Assembly (NCBI RefSeq): GCF_900199375.1
Contig: NZ_LT900217.1
Coordinates: 2,294,001-2,358,000, forward strand
Source of the DNA: Gordonibacter urolithinfaciens
GTDB lineage: Bacteria; Actinomycetota; Coriobacteriia; Coriobacteriales; Eggerthellaceae
Direction of reading: 5' to 3'
DNA: 64,000 bases
Both the position numbers and the translations under genes were made by a program. This document shows, one piece after another, positions 41,857 through 50,945 of the stretch (the stretch's first letter is position 1; each line of letters opens with the position of its first letter). The notes under the pieces are model-generated. The model ran no database searches. It had not been told where the DNA came from and saw only the letters and a program-made list of their open reading frames with translations.

Positions 41857-44676
41857 CTATCGCACGAACTTGCTCAGGATGCGCACGAGCAGGCTGGGCT
41901 TGTGCGGGTGCGCCGGGCGTGCCGGACGCGCCATGGCCTTGGACGTGGGAGCTGCCGGAGCCGCCTTCGGCGCCCGGGTCGGCTGCGACTTCGGCAGAGC
42001 CTCCGGGACGGCCGTTTCCTCGGCGAGCACCTCCTCCGCAGCGCTCTCTGCCGCCGCCTCGGCCGCGGCCAGGGCGCGCGCCACCGACTGGGCGGTCGCG
42101 GCGGCGCCGTCGGCTTCGCCCTGCGCCGCGCGCTCCTCGGCCACGCGCCCGACCGCGGCTTCCACGGCGGCCTGGGCAGCGGCCAGCACGGCCTCCTGCG
42201 CCCCGTTCTCCCCTCGCCCGCGGTTGGCTGTGCGCGCGGCCGCCTCCTCGGCCGCCGACAGGCGGTGCTCCTGCGCCTGCTTGATGAAGAACTCCTGCGA
42301 GTCGAACAGCACGGTGCCGCCCTCGCCGTCCTTGCGCGCGAACGCGCCGAGCGGCGTATAGCTCTTGTCGGGCAGCAGCTCGCGCAGCTTCGCCGTGTCT
42401 TCCAGGCTCACGTCAAGGTAGCCCAGTATCTGCTCGCGCAGCTCGTCGTTCAGCACGGGCCAGGCTATCTCGATGCGCTTGTCCATGTTGCGCGTCATGA
42501 GGTCGGCGCTCGACAGGTACAGCTTCATCGTCTCGCGCGGCCCGAACCCGTAGATGCGGCTGTGCTCCAAAAGCCGGCCCACGATGGACACCACGCGCAC
42601 GTTCTCGGTGAGCCGCTCGAGCCCCGGCACGATGCAGGAGATCCCGCGCACGAACAGCGTCACGGGCACGCCCGCCTGCGACGCCTCTACCAGCTTCTCG
42701 ATCACGTCCTTGTCGGTGATGGAGTTCGTCTTGAAGAACAGCCCGCTCGGCTCCCCGGCCTGCGCGTGCGCGATCTGCGTGTCGATGCCCGCGAGGATCA
42801 TGGGCTTGATCTGCAGCGGCGCTACCCACATGATGTCGTAGTTGTCCGAGGTGTTCTCCAGTCCCATGTTGCGGAAGAACTCCACGGCGTCGCGCCCGAA
42901 CGTGGCATCGCAGGTGATGAACGACAGGTCGGTGTAGAGCTTGGCGGTCTTCTCGTTGTAGTTGCCGGTGCCCAGCTGCGTGATGTGCTGCAGGCCGTGC
43001 TCGGTCTGGCGCGTGATGCAGCAGATCTTCGAGTGCACCTTGAAGTCGCGGAAACCGTAGATCACCTTGCAGCCCGCCTGCTCGAAGCGCTGCGACCACT
43101 CGATGTTGTTGCTCTCGTCGAAGCGGGCGCGCAATTCGAACAGCGCGGTGACCTCCTTGCCCATCTCGGCGGCGGCGATGAGCGCTTCGGCGAGGTGCGA
43201 CTGGCTGGCCAGGCGGTACAGCGTGATCTTGATGGAGATGACCGCCGGGTCGTTCGCCGCCTCGCGCAGAAGCTGCACGAACGGGTCCATGCTCTCGTAG
43301 GGGTAGGAGAGCAGCGTCTCGCGTTCCGTCACCTGCTCGATGAGGGAGCGGTTGCGGTCGAGGCTCGCCGGCCACTGCGGCGAGAACGGCGGGTTCGTGA
43401 GCGCCGCGCGCTCCTTCGCCGGCAGCCGCGACGCCAGAGCGAACGTGTAGCCCAAATCGAGCGGCACCGAGGTAGAGAACACCTGGTGGGGCTTCAGGTT
43501 AAGGCGCGCCAGCAGCAGCTTCTCCAGCGTGGCCGACAGCGGGCGCTCGCTTTCCAGCCGCACGGGGGCCAGGCGGGAGCGCTTCTTCAGGATGCGCTTC
43601 ATGTGCTCGCGGTAGTCCTCGTCGGCCTCGTCGGAGCCCTCGGTGGCGTCGAGGTCGGCGTTGCGGGTGACGCAGATGACGTTCGTGTGCTTCACGGTGT
43701 ACATGGAGAATATCTCGGCCGCCACCATCTCTATGGCGTGCTCCAGCAGGACGAAGGCCAGCTCCTTGCCCTTGCCCGGCAGCGCGATGACGCGCTCGCA
43801 CTGGCGCGGCATCGGCACGAGCCCCAGCGTCACGCCCTCGGCGCCCAGGTTCTTCGCCTTCTTGGCCTCCTTGACGGCGGCCTTGTCCGTCTTCCCGTCC
43901 TTGTCTGCCTTTGCCTTCGCGGCCTCCTTCTTGCGCTGCCGCTCCGCCTCGTCGTTCAGGCGCACCACCACGTACAGGGCGCCGTTCTCCAGGTGGGGGA
44001 AGGGGTGGCGCGCGTTGATGATCTGCGGCGACAGGAACGGCATGACGTTGTCGTGCACGTAGGCGGAAAGCCATGCGCGCTGCCCGTCGTCCAGCTCGTC
44101 GGGGCGCAGGTGCTGCACGCCGTGTTCGCCCAGCAGGCGACGTACCTCCTCGAACGTGCGCTCCTGGATGGGGTACAGCTCGTGGCAGCGTGCGTAGATG
44201 GCGTCGAGCTGCTCGGCGGGCGTCATACCCGACTTCGAGTCCACGATGTGCTTCTTCACGAGCGACAGGTCGGTCAGGCTGCCCACGCGCACCATGAAGA
44301 ACTCCTGCAGGTTGCTCCAGAAGATGGAGACGAAGTTCAGGCGCTCGAGCAGCGGCACCGTCTCGTCGGCGCCCTGGTCCAGCACGCGCTCGTTGAACGT
44401 GAGCCACGACAGCTCGCGGTTCTGCATATAAGGGGCCGCGCCCGGCCCGGGGTCGGCGGCCTGCGCTGCTTCCTCGCCCCGCACCGGGGCGGAGACCTGC
44501 ATTGCGGCGGCATCGGCCAGGGCGGCAACGTCGGCCTGCGCTGCGATTTCGTCCCGCGATGAGGCGGAAGCCCTCTTCGTTTCGGCCTCGACCTGGGCGG
44601 CGGGGGCGGCTTGCGTTGCGGCGGCCGCCGGGTCCGCGGTTTCCTCGGGGTTCGGCATATCCTTCGGGGTGTCCAT
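41857..44676 (-). CDS. ppk1: Polyphosphate kinase 1 with Ala-rich extensions
   Basis: This 939-residue protein makes inorganic polyphosphate from ATP. The core starts near residue 88 (YMQNRELSWLTFNERVL) and carries the two PLD-like sites with the phospho-histidine motif KVHSKIC and the second site YLSSADLMTRNMDKRIE. It is longer than usual PPK1 (about 700). The excess is an Ala/Glu-rich N-terminus (about 1-85), a Lys/Ala-rich insertion inside the head domain (about 255-285) and an Ala-rich C-terminal tail (about 800-939) ending in a basic stretch. ATG 44676 follows AAGGGAGC. ppx lies 25 bases upstream in the same direction. Confidence 0.94.
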   Translation of the reverse strand: MDTPKDMPNPEETADPAAAATQAAPAAQVEAETKRASASSRDEIAAQADVAALADAAAMQVSAPVRGEEAAQAADPGPGAAPYMQNRELSWLTFNERVLDQGADETVPLLERLNFVSIFWSNLQEFFMVRVGSLTDLSLVKKHIVDSKSGMTPAEQLDAIYARCHELYPIQERTFEEVRRLLGEHGVQHLRPDELDDGQRAWLSAYVHDNVMPFLSPQIINARHPFPHLENGALYVVVRLNDEAERQRKKEAAKAKADKDGKTDKAAVKEAKKAKNLGAEGVTLGLVPMPRQCERVIALPGKGKELAFVLLEHAIEMVAAEIFSMYTVKHTNVICVTRNADLDATEGSDEADEDYREHMKRILKKRSRLAPVRLESERPLSATLEKLLLARLNLKPHQVFSTSVPLDLGYTFALASRLPAKERAALTNPPFSPQWPASLDRNRSLIEQVTERETLLSYPYESMDPFVQLLREAANDPAVISIKITLYRLASQSHLAEALIAAAEMGKEVTALFELRARFDESNNIEWSQRFEQAGCKVIYGFRDFKVHSKICCITRQTEHGLQHITQLGTGNYNEKTAKLYTDLSFITCDATFGRDAVEFFRNMGLENTSDNYDIMWVAPLQIKPMILAGIDTQIAHAQAGEPSGLFFKTNSITDKDVIEKLVEASQAGVPVTLFVRGISCIVPGLERLTENVRVVSIVGRLLEHSRIYGFGPRETMKLYLSSADLMTRNMDKRIEIAWPVLNDELREQILGYLDVSLEDTAKLRELLPDKSYTPLGAFARKDGEGGTVLFDSQEFFIKQAQEHRLSAAEEAAARTANRGRGENGAQEAVLAAAQAAVEAAVGRVAEERAAQGEADGAAATAQSVARALAAAEAAAESAAEEVLAEETAVPEALPKSQPTRAPKAAPAAPTSKAMARPARPAHPHKPSLLVRILSKFVR

Positions 44677-44701
44677 GCAAGCTCCCTTCGTCTTGAACCC
44701 G

Positions 44702-45628
44702 CTATCCCAGCACGCGTTCCACGAGATAACCCTCGCGCACGCCGTACTTGCAGATATCAAGCCGCCTCGCGCAAAAGGCGCTCATGAGGGTGTCCAGGAT
44801 CAGGCATCCCGGCACGAGCGTGTGGATGCGCTCCGCCGACGCCTTGAGCGCCAGATGCGCGAACGCGTCGGGGTCGGTGCGGCACAGGTTCAGTATCGCA
44901 CGAATCTGGGCGGCCGTCATCGTTTTGGGGCGGACGATTTCACGCGATATCTGCGCGCTCATCTTCGCCGCCGCGCGCACGCTGCCGCCAATGCCGTACA
45001 CGACGTCCGCGCGGTACGCGTCGCGGTCGGGCAGCGCGGCCAACCGCTCGAAGAGGGCGCCCGCCACGGCGTCCATCTCCTCGGGCGTGGGCAGGATGGC
45101 GCGCACGAACGCGGCATAGGAGGAGAGCGAGCCCTGGCCCAGGCTCACGTTGTCGAAGTCGCGCCCGTCCTCTATGCGGGTGAGCTCCGTGGAGCCGCCG
45201 CCGATGTCCACCAGCGTGCCGCGCTCGATCGTGCGGTCGCAGGTAGCGCCTACGAAGCCAAGGTGCGCCTCGTCGGCCGCCGACAGCAGGTCGATGGCCA
45301 GCCCGCCCTCGCGCTCGATGGCGGCCACGGCCTCGGCGCTGTTCGCGGCATTGCGCAGCACGGCGGTGGCGAACACGTCGATGCGCTTGCAGTCGAAGTA
45401 CCGCGCGCGCTTCGCATGCCCCTTGAGGACGCTTGCCGCGCGGCGCACCCCATCATCCGTGAACGTGCCGTCGTCGGCTACGAAGGCGGACAGCCCTGCC
45501 ATGACCTTGTCGTTGATGAGGCTCTTGAAGTCCTTGCTGGAATAGGTTTTCCGGCGGTCGTCCTTCACCTCGTACACCACGAGGCGGATGGTGTTCGACC
45601 CCAGGTCGATTACGGCATAGTTGGGCAT
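44702..45628 (-). CDS. ppx: Exopolyphosphatase / Ppx-GppA family phosphatase
   Basis: This 308-residue protein has the ASKHA-type phosphate loops AVIDLGSNTIRL (near 4-15) and LVDIGGGSTEL (near 137-147), the family's two nucleotide/polyphosphate-binding motifs, and the catalytic Glu region near ADEAHLGFVGA. It is the short form without the C-terminal HD domain. With ppk1 in the same operon it would balance polyphosphate synthesis and breakdown; pppGpp hydrolysis is an alternative. A TTGCGG/TAGAAT pair on the minus strand (45728-45701) may be its promoter. Confidence 0.92.
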   Translation of the reverse strand: MPNYAVIDLGSNTIRLVVYEVKDDRRKTYSSKDFKSLINDKVMAGLSAFVADDGTFTDDGVRRAASVLKGHAKRARYFDCKRIDVFATAVLRNAANSAEAVAAIEREGGLAIDLLSAADEAHLGFVGATCDRTIERGTLVDIGGGSTELTRIEDGRDFDNVSLGQGSLSSYAAFVRAILPTPEEMDAVAGALFERLAALPDRDAYRADVVYGIGGSVRAAAKMSAQISREIVRPKTMTAAQIRAILNLCRTDPDAFAHLALKASAERIHTLVPGCLILDTLMSAFCARRLDICKYGVREGYLVERVLG

Positions 45629-45842
45629 GGCGGGTTCTCTTGTCTGTCGGGCGGCGCCTATCCACGCCGGGATGCGCCGCGCTCTCCGGTCAACGAATCC
45701 ATTCTAGGGAATCGGCGCGCCTCCGCAAGCGCGCGGCGCGAACCGGGGCCAAAGTTTTACGTGCCGTTGATGTGGGCGGGGAGGCGGGCTTTTGCCGATG
45801 AGGGTAAGGACTCCTTTTTTATCGGCCGGCCGAGCGCGCACC

Positions 45843-45853
45843 GGGGGGGGGGG
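45843..45853. repeat. Homopolymer of 11 G
   Basis: Eleven consecutive G in the divergent ppx-crp gap, between imperfect inverted arms. It is liable to length change. Confidence 0.9.
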
Positions 45854-46022
45854 TCGCCAACGCACGCGGTCGGCCTCGGAGGCTTTGCGCGCCGGATCGA
45901 CACTCTTGACTCGCGCGTTCCCGGCCGACTGATAAGGGGGACCCTTCCTTCCCCTGGCGCTCTCTCCAAACCGTGCGCGCTTCCTTCGTTATGGGGGCTT
46001 GACGCGAAAACCGGCTCCCTAT

Positions 46023-46174
46023 GACAAAAAAGAGCCGGTTTGGCAATTCCTACTGTGTCTATATGGTTATGAGGAATGCAAGTGACCTGGTAAAACATTC
46101 TTTCGACTTGGCTCGCTGCTGGCATGTTCGCCTTTGCGGCGCCTTGCCGGTTGCCAAACCGGCTCGTTTTTGAC
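46023..46174. repeat. Inverted-repeat element, copy B
   Basis: Arms of 24 bases (46023-46046 and 46151-46174) pair at 22 positions around a 104-base interior. The arm core CCGGTTTGGCAA matches copy A (23835-23995). The left arm also pairs with AAACCGGCTC at 46008-46017, giving a smaller local hairpin. The interiors of the two copies are not clearly related. Confidence 0.75.
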
Positions 46175-46294
46175 AGTTGAGGGCGTTTTCGGCGTCACTT
46201 GCCCCTGTGCGAACCCGAGCACCTTGCCGCGCTGCCTCGCGGCCCATGCTAAGATGGGATCGAAGGTGGCAAGAAAGGAGGGGGCGGCAGCGTG

Positions 46295-46945
46295 ATGGAA
46301 CCGGCGGAGTTCTCCTTGTTCGCGGGTGTGGAACCCGGCGAGGTGCCAAGGCTCCTCGCGCGTTTCGATGCGCACGAGGAATCGTTCGAGAAGGGGGAGC
46401 TGCTGTTCCGCGAGGGCGACGTGCCGCATGAGGTAGGGCTCGTGCTGTCGGGTGCGCTCCATGTGATGCAGGACGACTTCTGGGGCAACGCCAGCATCGT
46501 GTCCGAGGTGGGGGAGGGCGACCTGTTCGGCGCGTCGAGTGCCTGCGATCCGGTGCCCGCGCTCGACACGCACGGCCTGGCGCTGGTTCCCACGCGCGCG
46601 CTGTACCTGGATACGGGCCGGATACTGAACCCGCCGCCCGGCGCGCCCGCCTGCCACGTGCGCGCGCTCGCCAACTTCGCGCGCATGCTCGCCGGCAAGT
46701 ACGCCGTGCTCAACCGCAAGATCACCCATACGGCGAAGCGCACGACGCGCGGCAAGGTCCTGTCGTACCTCTCCGAGCAGGCCGCCCTCGCCGGAAGCGA
46801 CCTCTTCGCCATCCCGTTCAACCGCCAGCAGCTGGCCGACTACCTGGAGGTGGACCGCGCGGCGCTGTCGAAGGTGCTCGCGCGCATGCGCGACGAGGGC
46901 GTGATCGACTTCGACCGCTCGACGTTCCGTCTGCTGAAGCCGTAA
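46295..46945 (+). CDS. Crp/Fnr-family transcriptional regulator
   Basis: This 216-residue protein has a cyclic-nucleotide-binding-type beta barrel (about 10-115; FEKGELLFREGDVPHEVGLVLSGALHV) and a C-terminal winged helix (about 140-210) with FNRQQLADYLEVDRAALSKVLARM as recognition segment. There are no N-terminal cysteines for an Fe-S cluster and the cAMP pocket residues are not evident, so the effector is unknown. AAAGGAGGGGG precedes the start. Its place between the polyphosphate genes hints that it could control them. Confidence 0.88.
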   Translation: MEPAEFSLFAGVEPGEVPRLLARFDAHEESFEKGELLFREGDVPHEVGLVLSGALHVMQDDFWGNASIVSEVGEGDLFGASSACDPVPALDTHGLALVPTRALYLDTGRILNPPPGAPACHVRALANFARMLAGKYAVLNRKITHTAKRTTRGKVLSYLSEQAALAGSDLFAIPFNRQQLADYLEVDRAALSKVLARMRDEGVIDFDRSTFRLLKP

Positions 46946-47076
46946 AGGTCCCGTCAGGCAGCTTGCCTTCGAAAACTCGCGGTGGTTCTCTCGATCGTTG
47001 CATTTGACACATACGGTGCCGTTGTTGCGCCGTACGATGCTCTTCGTCGATAAAACGAGCGAAGGAGTTACCTCAC

Positions 47077-47373
47077 GTGAGCATTTTCGAGATCATCATG
47101 CTTATCTGCTTCGGGGCCGCCTGGCCCTTTTCCATCTACCGGTCGGCGAAGGCGCGCTCTACGAAAGGCAAGAGCCTGCTGTTCATGCTGGTGGTTGCCA
47201 CCGGCTACGTGGCGGGCATCGCCAACAAGCTCGTGTACAACTTCGACGGCGTGGTGTACCTCTACGTGTTCGACCTGGTGCTCGTGTCGACGGACATCGC
47301 CCTGTTCGCACGAAACCGCCGCCTGGAGCGCCGCGGCGAGGGCGCCGCTGCGCGGGTCGTCGAGGCTGCCTGA
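47077..47373 (+). CDS. Small membrane protein with three to four helices
   Basis: This 98-residue protein starts at GTG 47077 with GAAGGAG (47061-47067) at good spacing. It has three or four hydrophobic segments (3-18, 33-52, 58-78) with the stretch FGAAWPFSIYRSAKARSTKGKSLLF, which recalls PQ-loop/SemiSWEET-like proteins: one such three-helix unit would need to dimerise. Function unknown. It is placed between the Crp/Fnr regulator and PPK2. Confidence 0.72.
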   Translation: MSIFEIIMLICFGAAWPFSIYRSAKARSTKGKSLLFMLVVATGYVAGIANKLVYNFDGVVYLYVFDLVLVSTDIALFARNRRLERRGEGAAARVVEAA

Positions 47374-47518
47374 CCGTCCTCCCGCGGTGCCCGACCGCCC
47401 ATGCGCAGGCTCGCGCGCCTCGGGCGCCCGGAACCCCGTTTCCCCTTCCTGTTCAAGCTGCCGGACCCGTCCGCGGCCTGTGCTATGATGGGCGCACCGT
47501 TTCGGGAAAGGATGCCCT

Positions 47519-49276
47519 ATGCTCGAGTCAGTCGACCTCTCACGTCCCCCGCTGCCCAAAGAGGAGTACAAGCCGCGTCGCGACGCGCTCATGGAGGAGC
47601 TCGTGGTGCTGCAGCAGGAAGCGGTGAAGAAGGGCGTGGGGCTGGTGGTGCTGTTCGAGGGCTGGAACGGCGCCGGCAAGGGCAGCCGCATCTCCGACCT
47701 CATGTACAACCTGGACGCGCGCGCCACGAGCGTCTACGTCACCGAGGACCTGGACGTGGAGGCCGCCCGCGCCTTCGCGGGGGCCGACCAGGGGGTGACG
47801 GGCTTCTTCCCGGTCATGCAGGAGTTCTGGCGCGCGCTCGGCCCGCGCGGCGCCATGACGTTCTACGACCGCGGCTGGTACACGGCCGCCACGCAGCACC
47901 TGCTGTACACGGAGTTCGGCGCGCTCTCGCTGGGCGGGTCGGACGGCGGCGCCGGCAAGGACGGGAAGAAGGCCGGCAAGAAGGCTGTCGCCGCCGTGGA
48001 GCGGGCGCGCGACGAGCGGCACATCGACCTCTTGCACCGCTACCTCACCTCCGCTGCCGACTTCGAGCAGCAGCTCGTGGACGACGGCTACGTGGTGGTG
48101 AAGTTCTTCGTGCACGTGGGCCAGGACGCGCAGAAGAAGCGTCTCGAGCGCCTGCACGACGACCCGGCCACGCGCTGGCGCGTGAGCAAGGAGAAGCTGG
48201 CCAGCGTGCGCAACTACGCGCAGGCGTATCGACTCTACGACCATCTGCTGGAGGGGAGCAACTTCTCGTACGCGCCGTGGCACCTGGTGAACGGCGAGGA
48301 CAAGCGCGCGGCGAACCTCGCCATAGCCGAGACGCTCGTGGAGGCCGTGAAGGGCGCGCTCGCCGCCCAGCCCGATCCTGCCGTGGCCGAGGCGGCCGCG
48401 AAGGCGCAGGCGAACTCGGCCGGCCTTTTGGGCGAGGCGCCGGCTGGCGAGCGCACGTTAGAGCAGGAGCAGGCCGTGCGCGCCGCCGCCGAGCAGGAGG
48501 CTGCCGAGGCCTCGGCACGCGCCCCCCGCGTCTCGCGCTTCGTCATCGTGGACGACTATCCCGCCCTCGATGCGGTGGACCACTCACTGGTGCTGGCGCC
48601 CGACGACTACAAACGCCAGATCAAAACCGAGCAGGAGCGTTTGAACAAGCTGGAGATGGAGATGTACCAGAAGCGCATCCCCCTCATGGTCATGTACGAG
48701 GGCTGGGACGCGGCGGGCAAGGGCGGCAACATCAAGCGCGTGGCCCAGGCGCTCGACGCCCGCGCCTACACCGTGTTCCCGAGCCCGGCACCCACGAAGC
48801 CGGAGCTTTTGCATCCGCACCTGTGGCGCTACTGGACGCGCCTGCCCAAGGCCGGCCACGTGGGCATCTACGACCGCAGCTGGTACGGCCGCGTGCTCGT
48901 GGAGCGCGTCGAGGGGTTCGCCACGCCTTCCGAGTGGGGCCGTGCCTACGACGAGATCAACGAGTTCGAGCGCGAGCTGGTGCGCTGGGGCGCCATCCTG
49001 CTGAAGTTCTGGGTCGATGTGAGCCCGGAGGAGCAGCTGCGCCGCTTCCGCGACCGCGAGCAGGATCCGGCGAAGCAGTGGAAGATCACCGACGAGGACT
49101 GGCGCAACCGCGACAAGTACCCCCAGTACAAAGCGGCTATCGAGGACATGTTCCGCCTGACGTCCACGCCTTTCGCGCCCTGGATGGTGCTGGAGAGCGA
49201 CGACAAGCGCCATGCTCGCGTCAAGGCCCTCAAAATAATCAACGATGCGCTCGAAGCGCGCTTGCGCGAAAAGTGA
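47519..49276 (+). CDS. Two-domain polyphosphate kinase 2 (polyphosphate:AMP phosphotransferase type)
   Basis: This 585-residue protein has two PPK2 domains in tandem, each with a Walker A (GWNGAGKGSR near 48-57 and GWDAAGKGGN near 395-404) and a lid/catalytic stretch (FYDRGWYTAA; IYDRSWYGRVLVERVEG). Such fused class II PPK2 proteins (Pap) use polyphosphate to phosphorylate AMP to ADP. The first domain has an insertion rich in Gly/Lys (about 140-160), and a low-complexity linker joins the domains (about 280-330). Together with ppk1 and ppx it makes a complete polyphosphate cycle in this region. Confidence 0.93.
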   Translation: MLESVDLSRPPLPKEEYKPRRDALMEELVVLQQEAVKKGVGLVVLFEGWNGAGKGSRISDLMYNLDARATSVYVTEDLDVEAARAFAGADQGVTGFFPVMQEFWRALGPRGAMTFYDRGWYTAATQHLLYTEFGALSLGGSDGGAGKDGKKAGKKAVAAVERARDERHIDLLHRYLTSAADFEQQLVDDGYVVVKFFVHVGQDAQKKRLERLHDDPATRWRVSKEKLASVRNYAQAYRLYDHLLEGSNFSYAPWHLVNGEDKRAANLAIAETLVEAVKGALAAQPDPAVAEAAAKAQANSAGLLGEAPAGERTLEQEQAVRAAAEQEAAEASARAPRVSRFVIVDDYPALDAVDHSLVLAPDDYKRQIKTEQERLNKLEMEMYQKRIPLMVMYEGWDAAGKGGNIKRVAQALDARAYTVFPSPAPTKPELLHPHLWRYWTRLPKAGHVGIYDRSWYGRVLVERVEGFATPSEWGRAYDEINEFERELVRWGAILLKFWVDVSPEEQLRRFRDREQDPAKQWKITDEDWRNRDKYPQYKAAIEDMFRLTSTPFAPWMVLESDDKRHARVKALKIINDALEARLREK

Positions 49277-49350
49277 GATAGCGCTACCATGAGCAGATAA
49301 TCGGAATCGAACCGCGTGCTTCGGCGCGCTTGGACAAAGGGGTAGCCACC

Positions 49351-49473
49351 ATGGTGGAACTTTTCGGAATGCAGATTCCCATGTGGGCGATTTGGGTAAT
49401 CGTGGCCATCATCGTTCTTATCATCGTCGTCTTCATCGCCAAGGGCTTCATCGACGAGATGAAGAAGAAGTAG
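49351..49473 (+). CDS. Single-helix 40-residue membrane protein
   Basis: An ATG at 49351 opens a 40-codon frame ending TAG at 49471-49473. The peptide has a hydrophobic helix (about 8-30) rich in Ile/Val and a basic end (DEMKKK). AAAGGGGTA lies 13 bases upstream and a terminator follows at 49523. Size, composition and signals fit a small membrane protein; function unknown. Confidence 0.65.
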   Translation: MVELFGMQIPMWAIWVIVAIIVLIIVVFIAKGFIDEMKKK

Positions 49474-49522
49474 ATCTGCTGGAACTGCCGCTTCGTGAAA
49501 TATGAGCGTTTTCGAGGCATCG

Positions 49523-49541
49523 CGCCCCCATTCCGGGGGCG
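49523..49541 (+). terminator. Terminator after the small membrane protein
   Basis: CGCCCCC (49523-49529) and GGGGGCG (49535-49541) pair around ATTCC, followed by TTTGCTTATT. Confidence 0.75.
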
Positions 49542-49622
49542 TTTGCTTATTATGGTAACGGTCTGGAAACGGCGGGTGAGGATCCGCGCGTAGCCCGGCA
49601 TTCGTCCATCCGAAAGGGAGCT

Positions 49623-50945
49623 ATGGCCGAGTATCGACAATACCCCGACCCGACGCCGCGCGGTCGCCACGCGCAGCGCGGCTCCGCGCAGCCTGATGAG
49701 CGGGCCCCCCGGCACGCCGCCCGCCAGCAGCAACCGCAGCAGCCTTCGCAACCTCAACCGCAACTGCAGCAGCCGCGGCGCCAGGCCCGGACCGAAGCAC
49801 GCCAGGCGGGGCAGGCGCAGCAACGCGTTCCCCAGCAGCGCCAGGCGGGCTCCCCGCAGGCAACTCGCCCGCAGGCGGCCCAGCGTCCGGCGGCGCGGCA
49901 GCACGCCGCGCAGCAACGGCAGGCGGCCCCCCAAGGACGCCTGCAACAGCAAGGTCGGCAGGGCCATAACCCGCCCCAGCAGGGAACCCGCTCGCAGGGC
50001 TTCCGTCCTGTCCAGGCGGGGCATGCGGCTCCGGCCGCGTACTGCGCGGATGCCGCCGACGGCGGTCGTGGCGGCAAGGGCAAGGGCCGCGGCGGCGCGA
50101 GGAAGGGCGGCCCCTGGCGCATCGTGTTCTGGGTCGCGCTCGTGGTGTTCGTGGTCGCGCTTGCGGCTCTCGGCGCCATCGGTTACAGCTACTGGCAGGG
50201 GCAGAACGCCTACGACTCCGTGGCGGAAGAAGTGTTCATGGCGCCGGAGGACATCGAGGGCACGGCGCTTTCCGACCTCACGGTGGACTGGGACCGTCTC
50301 CTGGCCATCAACCCCGATACCGTGGGATGGGTCTACATCCCCGGCACCGCGGTGAACTACCCCATCGTTCACACGACCGACGACGAGAAGTACCTCGCCA
50401 CCGACTTCAACGGCCAGCAAACATGGGGCGCCACGTACGGCTCCATCTTCCTGTCGGCGGCGAACGCGGCCGACTTCTCCGACGCGAACAACATCGTGTA
50501 TGGGCACCATCTGAACAACGGCTCCATGTTCGCCGCCATCGCGGATTTCGAGAATCCGGACCAGTTCAACGCCCACCGCACGGCCTATATCCTCACCCCG
50601 CAGGGCAACTTCAAACTGCGGTCGCTCTCGCTCGTCCATGTGGCGGCCGACGATCCGCTGGCCCAGACGGCGTTCGCGACCGGCGAGGAGCTGGCCTCCT
50701 ACATCCAGGACAAGGTCGACCGCTCGGTCGTGGCGGTTTCCGACGCGCCGGCAGCGGCGGACATCGCGCACCTGTTCGCGTTCGCCACCTGCGATAATCT
50801 CCCGAGCGACGGGCGCTACGTGCTGTTCTCGTACCTCGAGGAGAGCACGGTGGCAAACGTCGCGGCCGTAGGCGGCGCCGATGCCGCCGTCGACCCGGAG
50901 GCCGCTGCCGCCGTGGGCGGCGCGTCGAAGGAGGTCGCCGCGTGA
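49623..50945 (+). CDS. Class B sortase with long cytoplasmic Gln/Arg-rich domain
   Basis: This 440-residue protein has an N-terminal cytoplasmic region (1-160) made of Gln, Arg, Pro and Ala, one membrane helix (about 164-190) and an extracellular sortase domain (about 205-405). The catalytic residues are visible: His in NIVYGHHLNNG near 300, Cys in FATCDN near 385 and Arg in DGRYVLFSY near 395. The length of the sortase part and its WVYIPGTAVNYPIV start fit class B. It attaches surface proteins or pilins to the wall. It ends with an Ala-rich tail and overlaps purF by four bases. Confidence 0.86.
   Translation: MAEYRQYPDPTPRGRHAQRGSAQPDERAPRHAARQQQPQQPSQPQPQLQQPRRQARTEARQAGQAQQRVPQQRQAGSPQATRPQAAQRPAARQHAAQQRQAAPQGRLQQQGRQGHNPPQQGTRSQGFRPVQAGHAAPAAYCADAADGGRGGKGKGRGGARKGGPWRIVFWVALVVFVVALAALGAIGYSYWQGQNAYDSVAEEVFMAPEDIEGTALSDLTVDWDRLLAINPDTVGWVYIPGTAVNYPIVHTTDDEKYLATDFNGQQTWGATYGSIFLSAANAADFSDANNIVYGHHLNNGSMFAAIADFENPDQFNAHRTAYILTPQGNFKLRSLSLVHVAADDPLAQTAFATGEELASYIQDKVDRSVVAVSDAPAAADIAHLFAFATCDNLPSDGRYVLFSYLEESTVANVAAVGGADAAVDPEAAAAVGGASKEVAA

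Larger units (their letters stand above)
45629..46294. other. Gap between ppx and the Crp/Fnr gene with G11 tract and repeats
   Basis: These 666 bases carry no credible gene. They hold a run of 11 G (45843-45853), flanked by imperfect arms TTATCGGCCGGCCG (45819-45832) and CGGCCGACTGATAA (45922-45935), then the inverted-repeat element at 46023-46174. Both neighbouring genes are transcribed outward from the gap. Confidence 0.7.

Noticed and set aside
49305-49325. GGTTCGATTCC on the minus strand, resembling a tRNA T-loop.
   Set aside because: The flanking bases cannot form the five-pair T stem and no acceptor or anticodon arm is found.
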